A stretch of 64,000 nt of DNA, from positions 1 to 64,000 of the forward strand of contig CANQUV010000004.1 in NCBI GenBank assembly GCA_947627135.1. The letters are read 5' to 3'. Positions 40,277 through 49,607 of this stretch are shown in pieces (position 1 is the first letter of the stretch; every line of letters starts with the position of its first letter). Source of the stretch: an uncultured Clostridia bacterium (lineage in GTDB: Bacteria; Bacillota; Clostridia; Oscillospirales; Acutalibacteraceae). A program made the position numbers and the translations under genes. The notes under the pieces are model-generated. The model saw nothing but the letters and a program-made list of their open reading frames with translations, ran no database searches and was not told where the DNA came from.

Positions 40277-41601
40277 TATAAAATCCTTAAACCCTTTGGG
40301 TATTTGTTTTTAAGCTTTCCTCCTGACGCCTTTCCGAAACCACAGGTAATGCCGTTTACGCAAACAGGTATATAGCCTTTAAAATCATTTGAAACATTAA
40401 TTTCTTCACCGTGTAAAAATTTATAAATCTCTTTGCTTTTTACATCTAAATGGACAGCTTGTTTAAAATCACTTTTATTTAATGACATAAACAAATGATG
40501 TTCAGGTTCAATTCTGTTTTTCTTGATTTTTCCAACTAAAACTCCGCCTCTTAAAATTGGTATATCATTTGTTTTAGGCATTTCCTGAGGAATTGAGTAA
40601 ATTTTATCTTTAATAACAGTTAAATTGCTTATTTTTTCAGGTTCTATTAAAAAATTGTTTAAAAAATTATAAACGCCATCCTGTATCTCTTTATCTGCAT
40701 TTGGAACAACAGAATAATGACATACAGCTTGTCCGGAGTTTTTTCTCTTTAATTTTGCAGCAAAATGACCTTCTCCACCGTCCATCGGAAAAATTTTTAC
40801 TGCATAATCCATCGTTCTTCTGCCAAAAGTAACATCAGGTTCTTCCAGTTCAAAGTCCCGGTTTTGATTTAAAAATTTTTCAATTACATCCTCATTTTCT
40901 TCTTTTGAAAAAGTACAGGTTGAATATACCAAAACTCCGTTAGGTTTCAATGCATTTTTTGCACTGTTTAAAATTTGCAACTGTCTTTCAGCACAGGATT
41001 TAACATGTTCAACGCTCCACTCCCGTAATGCATTAGGATCCTTTCTGAACATACCCTCTCCGCTGCAGGGAGCGTCAACAAGTATTTTATCAAAAAATCC
41101 CTTCAGTTCATTACATAAGAAATCAGGGTGACAAGATGATACAACAGCATTTCCAACACCCATTCTTTCTATATTAGAAAGTAAAATGTTTGCTCTGTTT
41201 TTTACAATTTCATTAGACCACAAAAGGCCTGTTCCCATTAAATCATCAGCGATCTGGGTGCTTTTTCCTCCGGGAGCTGCACAAAGATCAAGAACCTTGT
41301 CCCCTTTTTGGACATTCAAAATTGTTACAGCAGAGGCCGCAGACGGTTCCTGAATATAGAAAGCTCCGGCGTGATGAAGAGGGTGATTGCCCAAAGACTG
41401 AACTTCACTGGGAATATATGCACTGTTTTCGCAAAAAGGAGTTTTTATAAATTCAAAGCCAATAATATTTTTTAATTCTTCATAAGAAGTTTTAAGAGTA
41501 TTTACTCTTAATCCCCTAAAACTATCATTATTATAACATTTTAAAAAATCGTCAAATTCATCATTTAAAATTTTTTTAATTCTTATAAAAAATTCATTCA
41601 T
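40276..41601 (-). CDS. NOL1/NOP2/Sun-type RNA m5C methyltransferase (RsmF-like)
   Basis: VLDLCAAPGGKSTQIA; VDAPCSGEGMFRKD; STCTFSKEENE. Confidence 0.92.
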   Translation of the reverse strand: MNEFFIRIKKILNDEFDDFLKCYNNDSFRGLRVNTLKTSYEELKNIIGFEFIKTPFCENSAYIPSEVQSLGNHPLHHAGAFYIQEPSAASAVTILNVQKGDKVLDLCAAPGGKSTQIADDLMGTGLLWSNEIVKNRANILLSNIERMGVGNAVVSSCHPDFLCNELKGFFDKILVDAPCSGEGMFRKDPNALREWSVEHVKSCAERQLQILNSAKNALKPNGVLVYSTCTFSKEENEDVIEKFLNQNRDFELEEPDVTFGRRTMDYAVKIFPMDGGEGHFAAKLKRKNSGQAVCHYSVVPNADKEIQDGVYNFLNNFLIEPEKISNLTVIKDKIYSIPQEMPKTNDIPILRGGVLVGKIKKNRIEPEHHLFMSLNKSDFKQAVHLDVKSKEIYKFLHGEEINVSNDFKGYIPVCVNGITCGFGKASGGKLKNKYPKGLRIL

Positions 41602-41654
41602 TATGCATATACCTTTATTTTAAGAGAATAATATTTTCAAAGGAGGTGTGACTT

Positions 41655-41816
41655 ATGGATAACAATTACAACCAGAACAATCACAACAACCAGAACAATA
41701 ATCAGAACAACAACCAGAACAAGAACAATAGTAACAACCAGAATAATAACCAAAATAAAAATCAGAACAACAACCAGAACAACAATCAGAATAAAAACAA
41801 CAACAGCAACAGATAA
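41655..41816 (+). CDS. Asn/Gln-only low-complexity 53-aa peptide
   Basis: AAAGGAGGTGTGACTT-ATG; MDNNYNQNNHNNQNNNQNNNQNKNNSNNQNNNQNKNQNNNQNNNQNKNNNSNR*; own terminator directly downstream; absent from supplied plus-strand track. Confidence 0.75.
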   Translation: MDNNYNQNNHNNQNNNQNNNQNKNNSNNQNNNQNKNQNNNQNNNQNKNNNSNR

Positions 41817-41831
41817 TTTTATTTTGGGTAT

Positions 41832-41866
41832 GGCTGTTCTCCAAGTTAATTGGAGAACAGCCATTT
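41832..41866. terminator. Strong terminator after N/Q peptide gene
   Basis: GGCTGTTCTCCA-AGTTAAT-TGGAGAACAGCC ATTTTTAT; 12-bp perfect stem. Confidence 0.88.
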
Positions 41867-41899
41867 TTATTTATAATTATACTATACTTTTGTTATAAT

Positions 41900-42442
41900 T
41901 CAAGAGTTAGGATCTACAAAAGGAACTCCTAAATATTCTGCAACAGACTGCGACAAGCTCCTTGCAATATTGTTAATATTATTTCTTATCCAGTTAGCGT
42001 CTTCGGTATTATCGTGGAATGCAGTTTCAATCAAAACGGCAGGAGCGTTTGTATCTCTTACTTCTGCAAGATTTGTTGTAGGCAGAACATCAACACTTCT
42101 CGGATAAATGCCCTCATAATTATTTGCAATTATATCAGCAAATCTTTTTCCGTTCTGGCTAGTAGTATAATAATATACATCAGCGCCCTGATTTTGACCT
42201 GCAGTACTTTCAGGCGAAGCATTTGAATGAAGTGCCAAATGCAAATCATAATTTCCGGCATTAGATTCATTAATCGCCTGCCTCAATGACATTTCAGGGT
42301 CATTTCTAACAAAGTCGATTCCGCTTGCTCTTAAATAAGGTTCCATAGCATCAGCAACAAGATTCATATAGTATTCTTCGTTTCCACCTCCCACATAAGG
42401 GTTAAACTCCTGTAATGACGGACTCAAATAAATTCTAGGCAT
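41900..42442 (-). CDS. N-acetylmuramoyl-L-alanine amidase (Amidase_3 type) without signal peptide
   Basis: MPRIYLSPSLQEFNPYVGGGNEEYYMN; LALHSNASP; PAVLIETAFHDN; start at ATG 42442 after AGGAGG. Confidence 0.9.
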   Translation of the reverse strand: MPRIYLSPSLQEFNPYVGGGNEEYYMNLVADAMEPYLRASGIDFVRNDPEMSLRQAINESNAGNYDLHLALHSNASPESTAGQNQGADVYYYTTSQNGKRFADIIANNYEGIYPRSVDVLPTTNLAEVRDTNAPAVLIETAFHDNTEDANWIRNNINNIARSLSQSVAEYLGVPFVDPNS

Positions 42443-42551
42443 ACAAATCCTCCTAAAGATAAAATCAGCAAATATGCTAATCAATAATATTAAAAATTTT
42501 ATTAAAATATGCTTTACAAAAATGGATTTTTATGGTATTCTGGATTAGAAA

Positions 42552-42568
42552 TCAATAATCATTATCGA
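42552..42568. promoter_or_regulatory. PerR/Fur-type box
   Basis: TCAATAATCATTATCGA, core ATAATcATTAT, immediately upstream of the fur-family gene. Confidence 0.7.
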
Positions 42569-42582
42569 TTTGGGTGAAAGAG

Positions 42583-42963
42583 ATGAATAAAAGAAAAAAT
42601 TTCAGTAACAAAAGAAATGCTATTTTAAATACAATTTGCAATACTGACTGTCACCCGAGCGCTAAATGGATTTATAACAAAATAAAAGACAAATACCCTG
42701 ACATAAGTTTAGGAACAATATACAGAAATATTGCACTGTTTAAAGAAGAGGGTATTGTAAGAACAGTTGCCACAGTAAACGGTGAAGAAAGAATCGACGG
42801 AAAAACCGAACCTCATTCTCATTTTATCTGTACTAAATGTGGTAGCATTTATGATATTTTCAATGAGGAATTAACTGCTGTTGACAGTATTTTGTGTGAT
42901 GAAGGTTTTAAAATTGAAAGCAAATGCATCACTTATTACGGCAAATGCAACAAATGCAGTTGA
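42583..42963 (+). CDS. perR: Fur-family transcriptional regulator, PerR-like
   Basis: HPSAKWIYNKIKDKYPDISLGTIYRNIALFKEEGIV; HSHFICTKCG ... CNKC. Confidence 0.85.
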   Translation: MNKRKNFSNKRNAILNTICNTDCHPSAKWIYNKIKDKYPDISLGTIYRNIALFKEEGIVRTVATVNGEERIDGKTEPHSHFICTKCGSIYDIFNEELTAVDSILCDEGFKIESKCITYYGKCNKCS

Positions 42964-42995
42964 TAAATAAATTTTTATTATAGGAGGACTCAATT

Positions 42996-43538
42996 ATGAC
43001 AAAATGGGTTTGTAAAGTATGTGGTTATATTTACGAAGGAACTGAAGCACCACAATCATGTCCACAGTGTAAAGCGCCAAAAGAACAATTCAAGAAAATG
43101 GACGAAAATGCAGGTTTTGCAACAGTACATGAAGTAGGAGTTGCACAAGGTGTATCAGAAGATATTTTGGAAGATTTAAGAGCAAACTTTAACGGCGAGT
43201 GCAGTGAAGTTGGAATGTATCTTGCAATGGCAAGAGTAGCAGACAGAGAAGGATACCCTGAAATTTCTGCAGCATTTACAAAATACGCATTTGAAGAAGC
43301 AGAACATGCAGCAAAATTTGCAGAGCTTTTAGGTGAAGTAATCACAGACAGCACAAAAAAGAATCTTCAGATGAGAGCTGATGCTGAAGCGGGCGCATGC
43401 GAAGGAAAATTCGATCTTGCAAAAAGAGCTAAAGCACAAAATCTTGATGCTATTCACGATACCGTTCATGAAATGGCAAAAGATGAAGCAAGACACGGCG
43501 CAGGATTTGCAGGCTTGCTAAAAAGATATTTCGGTTAA
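42996..43538 (+). CDS. Reverse rubrerythrin (N-terminal rubredoxin domain)
   Basis: [13 protein letters not shown]...[11 protein letters not shown] followed by a ferritin-like diiron domain. Confidence 0.93.
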   Translation: MTKWVCKVCGYIYEGTEAPQSCPQCKAPKEQFKKMDENAGFATVHEVGVAQGVSEDILEDLRANFNGECSEVGMYLAMARVADREGYPEISAAFTKYAFEEAEHAAKFAELLGEVITDSTKKNLQMRADAEAGACEGKFDLAKRAKAQNLDAIHDTVHEMAKDEARHGAGFAGLLKRYFG

Positions 43539-43557
43539 GAAAATAAACATACAATTT

Positions 43558-43592
43558 CAATAAGGAGTCTTATCAAAGGCTCCTTATTTTTT
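43558..43592 (+). terminator. Terminator after rubrerythrin
   Basis: AATAAGGAG-N..-CTCCTTATTTTTTA. Confidence 0.75.
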
Positions 43593-43804
43593 ATTAATGT
43601 TAATTATGCATTATTTAAATAATAAGCATATATAAAACTTGTATTTCAAACGTTTTGTAAAGTTTTCTTTTATGTTGACTTATAAATTATGCTATGGTAT
43701 AATTTTCTAAAATGAATAGTTATGTAATTTTGTAATATTAACATATAATCTTATTGTTTTATACCTATTAAAATTAATAAATATATAAAGCGAGGAAAGA
43801 TTTA

Positions 43805-45244
43805 ATGACATCTGTAAGAACACTGAAGGACAAGTATTATTCATCAAACATTTACAAATTTGAATGGATATTAGCTGCATTAGTAGGTTTGCTTGTTTTT
43901 ATAATGGTTAGCTATAAAGATTTGAAAAGCCTTACAATATGGTCAACCAATGTATGGGATGTTACATTGGACAGCAACATCCGCCATTTGTACGAGTACA
44001 CCTTTCTGAACAAAAGTCCTGAAATTCATGAATATATGGGTAGTGAACTTCTTTCTGTACTTCCTTGGTCAATATGGAACTTGCCTATTTGGATTGCACA
44101 AAGATTTTTTGGAATTGCTATTTTAGACTCACCGCTATCCCTTGCATGGTCAAAATTATTTTTAGTTTTCTTAACAATTATAATGTTAAGATACACTTAC
44201 AAAATATGCATGTTTTTAACAGATGACAAAACAAAAAGTATGTGTGCGGCATTCTTAAGCGGCAGCTCAACATTTACCTTTATGGAAATATGTTATGCAG
44301 GTCAGAACGATATTCTGATGGTGCTTCCATCCGTTATGGCGGTATATTATCTGTTAAAAAACAAAACAAAAGCATTTTATCTTTTGTCCGCTTTGGCTCT
44401 TGCAATAAAACCCTTTTATCTTCTTCCTTTTCTTGCAATAATTGTTTTAAAAGAAAAAAATGTAATAAAAATAGTCGGAAAAGCTATTATCGGTGTTTCC
44501 GGAATAATTATTCAAAAACTTTTATTCTACGGTGCTCCAATGTATGCAGATTCAATGGCATCAGGTCCTGCAACTTCAATGATTCAAGATATGTTCCCCA
44601 AAAACATTCATACATCTTTTGGACCGATTTCTTTTTTCGCAATATCACTTGTAATTATTTATTTTTATGCTTATACGAGAAAATTCAGTAAAATCCACAA
44701 CAGGGAAAATGATGTTTATTACGGTAAATATGTAATTTATATTGTAGGAACAACTTATTTATGTTACCTTATGTTCTCAACATTTTCTTATTATCGGCTT
44801 TTCCTTTTAGTTCCGTTTATTTATATTATGATGCTACAAAATGAAAAAATATACAGATATAATGTAATTTTGGATACTGTAATGAGCATTGGTATTCTAT
44901 TCAGGCTTATTTTAAGAAATTCAAATATTTTTTTAGTAAGGGGAATGAACGGATCAATAGTTGAATGGTTTTTCGGAAAAACGGTCAATCCTGAAGATGC
45001 ACCATACACAAGTGTTGCAAAATTATTGGTTACAAAAATTGGACTCATTGGAAGTTTACAGACGCTTTTTTCAGGTGTTGCACTAGTATCAGGATTGCTT
45101 ATAATTCTATTAAACCATCCTGCTGAAAAGATTAAACTTCCTGAGGAAGGAAAAACAATTCCAAGGGTTGTACTTTGGTTAAGGACCCTGATTATTGTAC
45201 CGTTTACTTTACTTTTACTTGCACTGTTTTTAAAAGCTATTTAA
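43805..45244 (+). CDS. Multi-TM glycosyltransferase-like membrane protein
   Basis: About 10 TM; DSNIRHLYEYTFLN; AIKPFYLLPFLAI; upstream of rfbAB. Confidence 0.6.
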   Translation: MTSVRTLKDKYYSSNIYKFEWILAALVGLLVFIMVSYKDLKSLTIWSTNVWDVTLDSNIRHLYEYTFLNKSPEIHEYMGSELLSVLPWSIWNLPIWIAQRFFGIAILDSPLSLAWSKLFLVFLTIIMLRYTYKICMFLTDDKTKSMCAAFLSGSSTFTFMEICYAGQNDILMVLPSVMAVYYLLKNKTKAFYLLSALALAIKPFYLLPFLAIIVLKEKNVIKIVGKAIIGVSGIIIQKLLFYGAPMYADSMASGPATSMIQDMFPKNIHTSFGPISFFAISLVIIYFYAYTRKFSKIHNRENDVYYGKYVIYIVGTTYLCYLMFSTFSYYRLFLLVPFIYIMMLQNEKIYRYNVILDTVMSIGILFRLILRNSNIFLVRGMNGSIVEWFFGKTVNPEDAPYTSVAKLLVTKIGLIGSLQTLFSGVALVSGLLIILLNHPAEKIKLPEEGKTIPRVVLWLRTLIIVPFTLLLLALFLKAI

Positions 45245-45268
45245 TATATAAAACCCGGAGGTCAAATT

Positions 45269-46138
45269 ATGAAAGGAATTATTCTTGCAGGAGGTAAGGG
45301 CACTCGCCTGTATCCAATGACAAAAGTCGTTTCTAAACAACTTTTACCGGTATATGACAAACCTTTAATTTACTACCCACTGTCAATATTGATGCTTGCG
45401 GAAATAAATGAAATTCTTATTATTTCAACGCCTGACGATACTCCAATTTACAAGGAACTTCTCGGTAACGGTTCAAGATTAGGCATTAAGCTTGAATATG
45501 CTGTTCAAAAAGAACCAAAGGGACTTGCACAGGCATTTATCATTGGTGAAGAATTTATCGGTAATGACAGTGTTTGTCTTATTCTTGGTGATAATGTATT
45601 TTACGGCCAAAACCTTCCGAATATGCTTTTAAAAGCAAAATGTAAACAGAACGGAGCAACAGTATTCGGATATCCAGTTAAAAACCCGAAAGACTTTGGT
45701 ATTATTGAGTTTGATAAAAATGGAAAAGTAATATCTATTGAAGAGAAACCTGAAAATCCAAAATCTAATTTTGCAGTACCGGGACTTTATTTTTACGATA
45801 ATAAAGTATGTGAAATCGCAAAAAGTATTAAACCATCTGCCAGAGGAGAACTTGAAATTTCTTCAGTAAATAGTGTATATCTTGAAAACGGAGAGCTTGA
45901 TGTTGCACTTTTGGGAAGAGGCATGGCATGGCTTGATACGGGAACACCCGAAGGATTGTTAAAGGCCGCAGAGTATGTTCAGACAATACAATCTATGCAG
46001 GGTTTATATATAAGCTGTATTGAAGAAATTGCCTGGAGAAAAGGCTTTATCACTGTTGAAAAACTTAAAGAACTTGGCGAAGAACTTAAAATGACTGATT
46101 ATGGTCAGTATTTAATAAATTTAGCGTCTAAAAATTAA
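45269..46138 (+). CDS. rfbA: Glucose-1-phosphate thymidylyltransferase
   Basis: [39 protein letters not shown]. Confidence 0.95.
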   Translation: MKGIILAGGKGTRLYPMTKVVSKQLLPVYDKPLIYYPLSILMLAEINEILIISTPDDTPIYKELLGNGSRLGIKLEYAVQKEPKGLAQAFIIGEEFIGNDSVCLILGDNVFYGQNLPNMLLKAKCKQNGATVFGYPVKNPKDFGIIEFDKNGKVISIEEKPENPKSNFAVPGLYFYDNKVCEIAKSIKPSARGELEISSVNSVYLENGELDVALLGRGMAWLDTGTPEGLLKAAEYVQTIQSMQGLYISCIEEIAWRKGFITVEKLKELGEELKMTDYGQYLINLASKN

Positions 46139-46150
46139 AGGAGAAATAAA

Positions 46151-47209
46151 ATGAAAAACATTCTTGTAACAGGAGGAGCAGGATTTATCGGCTCAAACTT
46201 TGTACACCTTATGCTCAAAAACCACGATTATAACATTATCAATATTGACTCTTTAACATACGCAGGTAATCTTGATAACTTAAAGGATATTGAAAATGAC
46301 AGCCGTTATACATTTGTCAAAGCAGATATTCGTGACCGTGCGGCAGTAACTGAAATCTTTAAAAAATATGATATAGATACAGTAGTAAACTTTGCTGCAG
46401 AATCTCATGTGGACCGTTCTATTACAGAGCCTGAAATTTTTTTAACAACAAATATTATAGGCACACAAAATCTTTTGGATGTTGCAAAATCATTCTGGAA
46501 AATCAATCCTGATGATAAGTACTCTTTTGATTATAAAGATGGCGTAAAGTACTTACAGGTTTCAACCGATGAGGTTTACGGTGCTTTAGGCAAAACAGGA
46601 ATGTTTATGGAAACGACCCCCCTTTCTCCTAACTCACCATACTCGGCGTCAAAAGCCAGTGCAGATATGGTAGTTCGCGCATATCATGAGACATTTAAAA
46701 TGCCCATTAATATTACAAGATGTTCAAATAACTACGGACCATATCAGTTTCCTGAAAAACTGATACCTCTGATGATCAACAACTGTAAAGCAGGAAAATC
46801 TCTTCCTGTTTACGGCGATGGTATGCAGATTCGTGACTGGCTTCATGTTTCAGATCACTGTGCAGCAATTGATACTGTTCTTCATAAAGGTAAAGACGGT
46901 GAGATTTACAATGTAGGCGGTAATAATGAAAAGGCAAATATAGAAATTGTAAAACTAATTATTAAAGCTTTAGGTAAATCAGAAGATTTAATTAAATATG
47001 TAAAAGATCGTCCCGGTCATGACAGAAGATATGCAATTGATAATACAAAAATTACAACAGAACTTGGCTGGGCTCCAAAATACACATTTGAAGAAGGTAT
47101 CAAAGAAACAATTGAATGGTATCTTGCAAACGAAGAATGGATGAACAAAATCACTTCAGGCGAATATACAAAATATTACGATAATATGTATAAAAAGGCT
47201 GAAAAATAA
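46151..47209 (+). CDS. rfbB: dTDP-glucose 4,6-dehydratase
   Basis: ILVTGGAGFIGSNFVHLML; AAESHVDRSI; SPYSASKASADM. Confidence 0.95.
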   Translation: MKNILVTGGAGFIGSNFVHLMLKNHDYNIINIDSLTYAGNLDNLKDIENDSRYTFVKADIRDRAAVTEIFKKYDIDTVVNFAAESHVDRSITEPEIFLTTNIIGTQNLLDVAKSFWKINPDDKYSFDYKDGVKYLQVSTDEVYGALGKTGMFMETTPLSPNSPYSASKASADMVVRAYHETFKMPINITRCSNNYGPYQFPEKLIPLMINNCKAGKSLPVYGDGMQIRDWLHVSDHCAAIDTVLHKGKDGEIYNVGGNNEKANIEIVKLIIKALGKSEDLIKYVKDRPGHDRRYAIDNTKITTELGWAPKYTFEEGIKETIEWYLANEEWMNKITSGEYTKYYDNMYKKAEK

Positions 47210-47225
47210 TTTTAATCAAAAATCA

Positions 47226-47348
47226 AAACCACCCGATGAACGGGTGGTTTGCACATTCCCTAAGGTCTATTACAGATTAATCCCCGCAGCAGGGGTATTG
47301 ATGGCAACACATTATAATTTCAAACAGTCGCTCTCGTGCGGCTGTTTA
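47226..47348. other. Run of three hairpins downstream of rfbB (possible IS200/IS605 end remnant)
   Basis: AAACCACCCG-ATGAA-CGGGTGGTTT; CCCCgcagcaGGGG; AAACAGTCGC-TCTCGT-GCGGCTGTTT. Confidence 0.35.
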
Positions 47349-47579
47349 TTTTTTTGCTTAATTATTTTTGTCACCTGTAAACGGATATATATATTTCTTT
47401 AGCGTTAATTAGTCATCTGCACAATCTTCAGCAAGTTATTCTTTGTTTACTCTGCTATTGTCTTTTTGTTTTGACCTACTTTATCTGCATAATATCATAT
47501 AAGCCAAAATGTCTTGATCCATATTTATACTTTAAGTTTGTGTGACTGCCAAATATTATTAGTCTGCTTTTCCCTTGAG

Positions 47580-47751
47580 ATATCCTATTCAATTGACATA
47601 GATTCTCTTGAGCGTTTTTAAGCGGTTGGATTTGACTCCTCATAATCCAGTAACATATCAATTATTTTGTATTGCATTTCTATTTTATTTTGCAAGAATT
47701 ATTAACATATATACCATTTTTATCGCCAGTTCTACAATCATAAACAAGATA
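47580..47751. repeat. Long direct repeat, copy 1
   Basis: About 172 bp, collinear with 53301-53472 (offset 5721, no indels, about 5 mismatches). Confidence 0.9.
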
Positions 47752-48067
47752 GATATTACTTATATAATCTAACTTATCATTTTTAATAATGTATATTGAT
47801 AATAGTAATGTTGCTAAAATAGATATTGAAATTTGATTTAATTCTAAAGGCATATATTTTACTATATAGATAATTAAATAAATAGTTATAATATAAATAA
47901 TTATATATATTTCTTTGCTTACTTGTATAACTATTAATATTTTTAGCAAAATTAATTTTATTATATATGATACACAATATTGCAATAAAGAAAACTATTG
48001 ATAATACTATTTTAATAAATATTGAATTAGGGATTGAAAAATTAAATGTTAATAATATTCCAACCAC
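47680..48067 (-). pseudogene. Frameshifted membrane protein ending ...YLVYDCRTGDKNGIYVNNSCKIK
   Basis: Two overlapping hydrophobic frames (47783-48067, 47680-47985) read as one protein with a frameshift. Confidence 0.5.
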
Positions 48068-48180
48068 TAAAATAATAATATGTAAGATATCAAATACATA
48101 ATTTAATACATATCTTATTATTTAAAACCATATTTCATTAAACCTCCTGCTAAAATAGTCCATATTGAACTGAAGAGTCA

Positions 48181-48320
48181 CATTACCACCAATAAATAAC
48201 CCTTAAGAGAAAACAATTCTAGCTTATTTGGAACATTTTCATCATCTGTAAAATAGTTACGATTGCTGTTAATGAATGGTTTGTCCATTGTATGATGTTG
48301 CTTACAATGTTCAATTATTA
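48181..48320 (-). pseudogene. RHS/toxin cassette remnant
   Basis: SYNGQTIH* sharing TGGTTTGTCCATTGTATGATGTT with the RHS fragment near 49100, followed by SNRNYFTDDENVPNKLELFSLKGYLLVVM*. Confidence 0.45.
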
Positions 48321-48331
48321 TTACATTTGTA

Positions 48332-48901
48332 TCATTTTACTTGCATAATGGAATTATTATTTGTAATAATATTCTTATTTATTTGCCAGAGTTTCAGAAA
48401 TAGACTTTCTCTTTCACTGTCAAACACAACTTGCGTTATATCACTAATTATAATGTAACTATATCCATCATCATAACCGTATTCATCAACTAATTTAATA
48501 GTACATTTATTATCATGTATTTCATCAACAAAACCAACAACATTATCATATCCGCTATTGAGCAATTCAATTGATACTATTTTATTGAATTTCAAAGATA
48601 ATTCCAATATAGAACTTGTGATTTGTGTGTCATCTATATAGTATTTTTTAATATCTATGTTTTGTGATAAAATTTTCTGCATTTTTTGCTCATATTGCCC
48701 ATCATATTCAATATGAGTAATATCCTCAATTTTTTTAACAATTATACCATCAAATATTCCATGAGGAGTGTACATAAGAAGCGCAAATTCATAATCATTA
48801 ACAGATAATAATTTACCATATAAAAACTTATTATTATCTTCACTGCAGTAAATAGATATATTTTTATTTTTTTGTTGTAGTTCTAATAACTTTTCTTTCA
48901 T
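48332..48901 (-). CDS. Hypothetical protein, candidate immunity protein
   Basis: MKEKLLELQQKNKNISIYCSEDNNKF...; ATG 48901 after GAAGGGAAG; directly follows a truncated RHS fragment. Confidence 0.55.
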   Translation of the reverse strand: MKEKLLELQQKNKNISIYCSEDNNKFLYGKLLSVNDYEFALLMYTPHGIFDGIIVKKIEDITHIEYDGQYEQKMQKILSQNIDIKKYYIDDTQITSSILELSLKFNKIVSIELLNSGYDNVVGFVDEIHDNKCTIKLVDEYGYDDGYSYIIISDITQVVFDSERESLFLKLWQINKNIITNNNSIMQVK

Positions 48902-48918
48902 TAAATCACTTCCCTTCA

Positions 48919-49533
48919 TCAAGTGAATTTTGTTCCGTTTACCGTTTTGCTTATACGTACGCTGTCACTGTCATAGCTGTAGCTTATGCTGTCACTGCCA
49001 TTTTTCAAGGTTGACAGTTGTCTTCCGTTTTTCCATGTCATTGTTATTCCGTCTCGATATTTTAACGGATTTCCGATTTCGTCATATGTTATGGTTTGTC
49101 CATTGTATGATGTTAGCTTATCTTTCCAGTTTGTATCATTGTATGAGTAACTTATATTTTGAGTTCTGTATGGAGAACCATTGGGACCTATATCACTTAT
49201 ACTTTCATAAACCATATTTCCGCCTGTATCATACTCATATTGATATATCTTTAAATTTTCATAGTCTATTGCATATACAAGCTGATTCATTTCATCATAT
49301 TCATAATAATATAAGTCTTCATTTGATGTTCCATTTTTCTTCTGAATTTTAGTTATGTTGCCTAATGTATCATAGTCATATTTGTATGTTTCTCCGTCTA
49401 TGGTTTCGGTTTCAATCTTTGTTGTGGTGTAATCACTGCCACGCTTACTTTCATAATAGGTATATGATGTATCTATGGGTCTTACCGTTGATATGGATGT
49501 TTTGGTAAGCCGGTTTAAGCCGTCGCTAAAAAT
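48919..49533 (-). pseudogene. RHS/YD-repeat fragment (truncated at both ends)
   Basis: FSDGLNRLTKTSISTV...YKYDYDTLGNITKIQKKNG...YSYNDTNWKDKLTSYNGQTITYDEIGNPLKYRDGITMTWKNGRQLSTL...SVRISKTVNGTKFT*. Confidence 0.85.
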
Positions 49534-49607
49534 TTATGCCCTGACTAGGCTAATCATAAAAGTTTTACAAAAGATTTAATACGATGCAAAAATAAGTGTT
49601 AATATTT

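Noticed and set aside
41655-41816. Possible CRISPR-like or minisatellite array
   Set aside because: Repeats are codon-level (AAC/AAT/CAG) within an ORF, not uniform repeats with unique spacers.
41637-41864. Minus-strand ORFs rich in Val/Leu/Ile or Cys/Tyr (75 and 63 aa)
   Set aside because: They are the antisense of the N/Q-peptide gene; the composition follows from AAC/CAG repeats. The plus-strand frame has the SD and terminator.
47476-47661. 61-aa ORF at 47476-47661 as a real gene
   Set aside because: It runs through the direct-repeat tail; the second copy of the repeat diverges midway through the same frame, so it is probably not coding.
48930-49352. Plus-strand 140-aa ORF opposite RHS fragment C
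   Set aside because: Antisense shadow; His/Phe/Leu/Tyr-rich with no start context, while the minus frame shows YD repeats.
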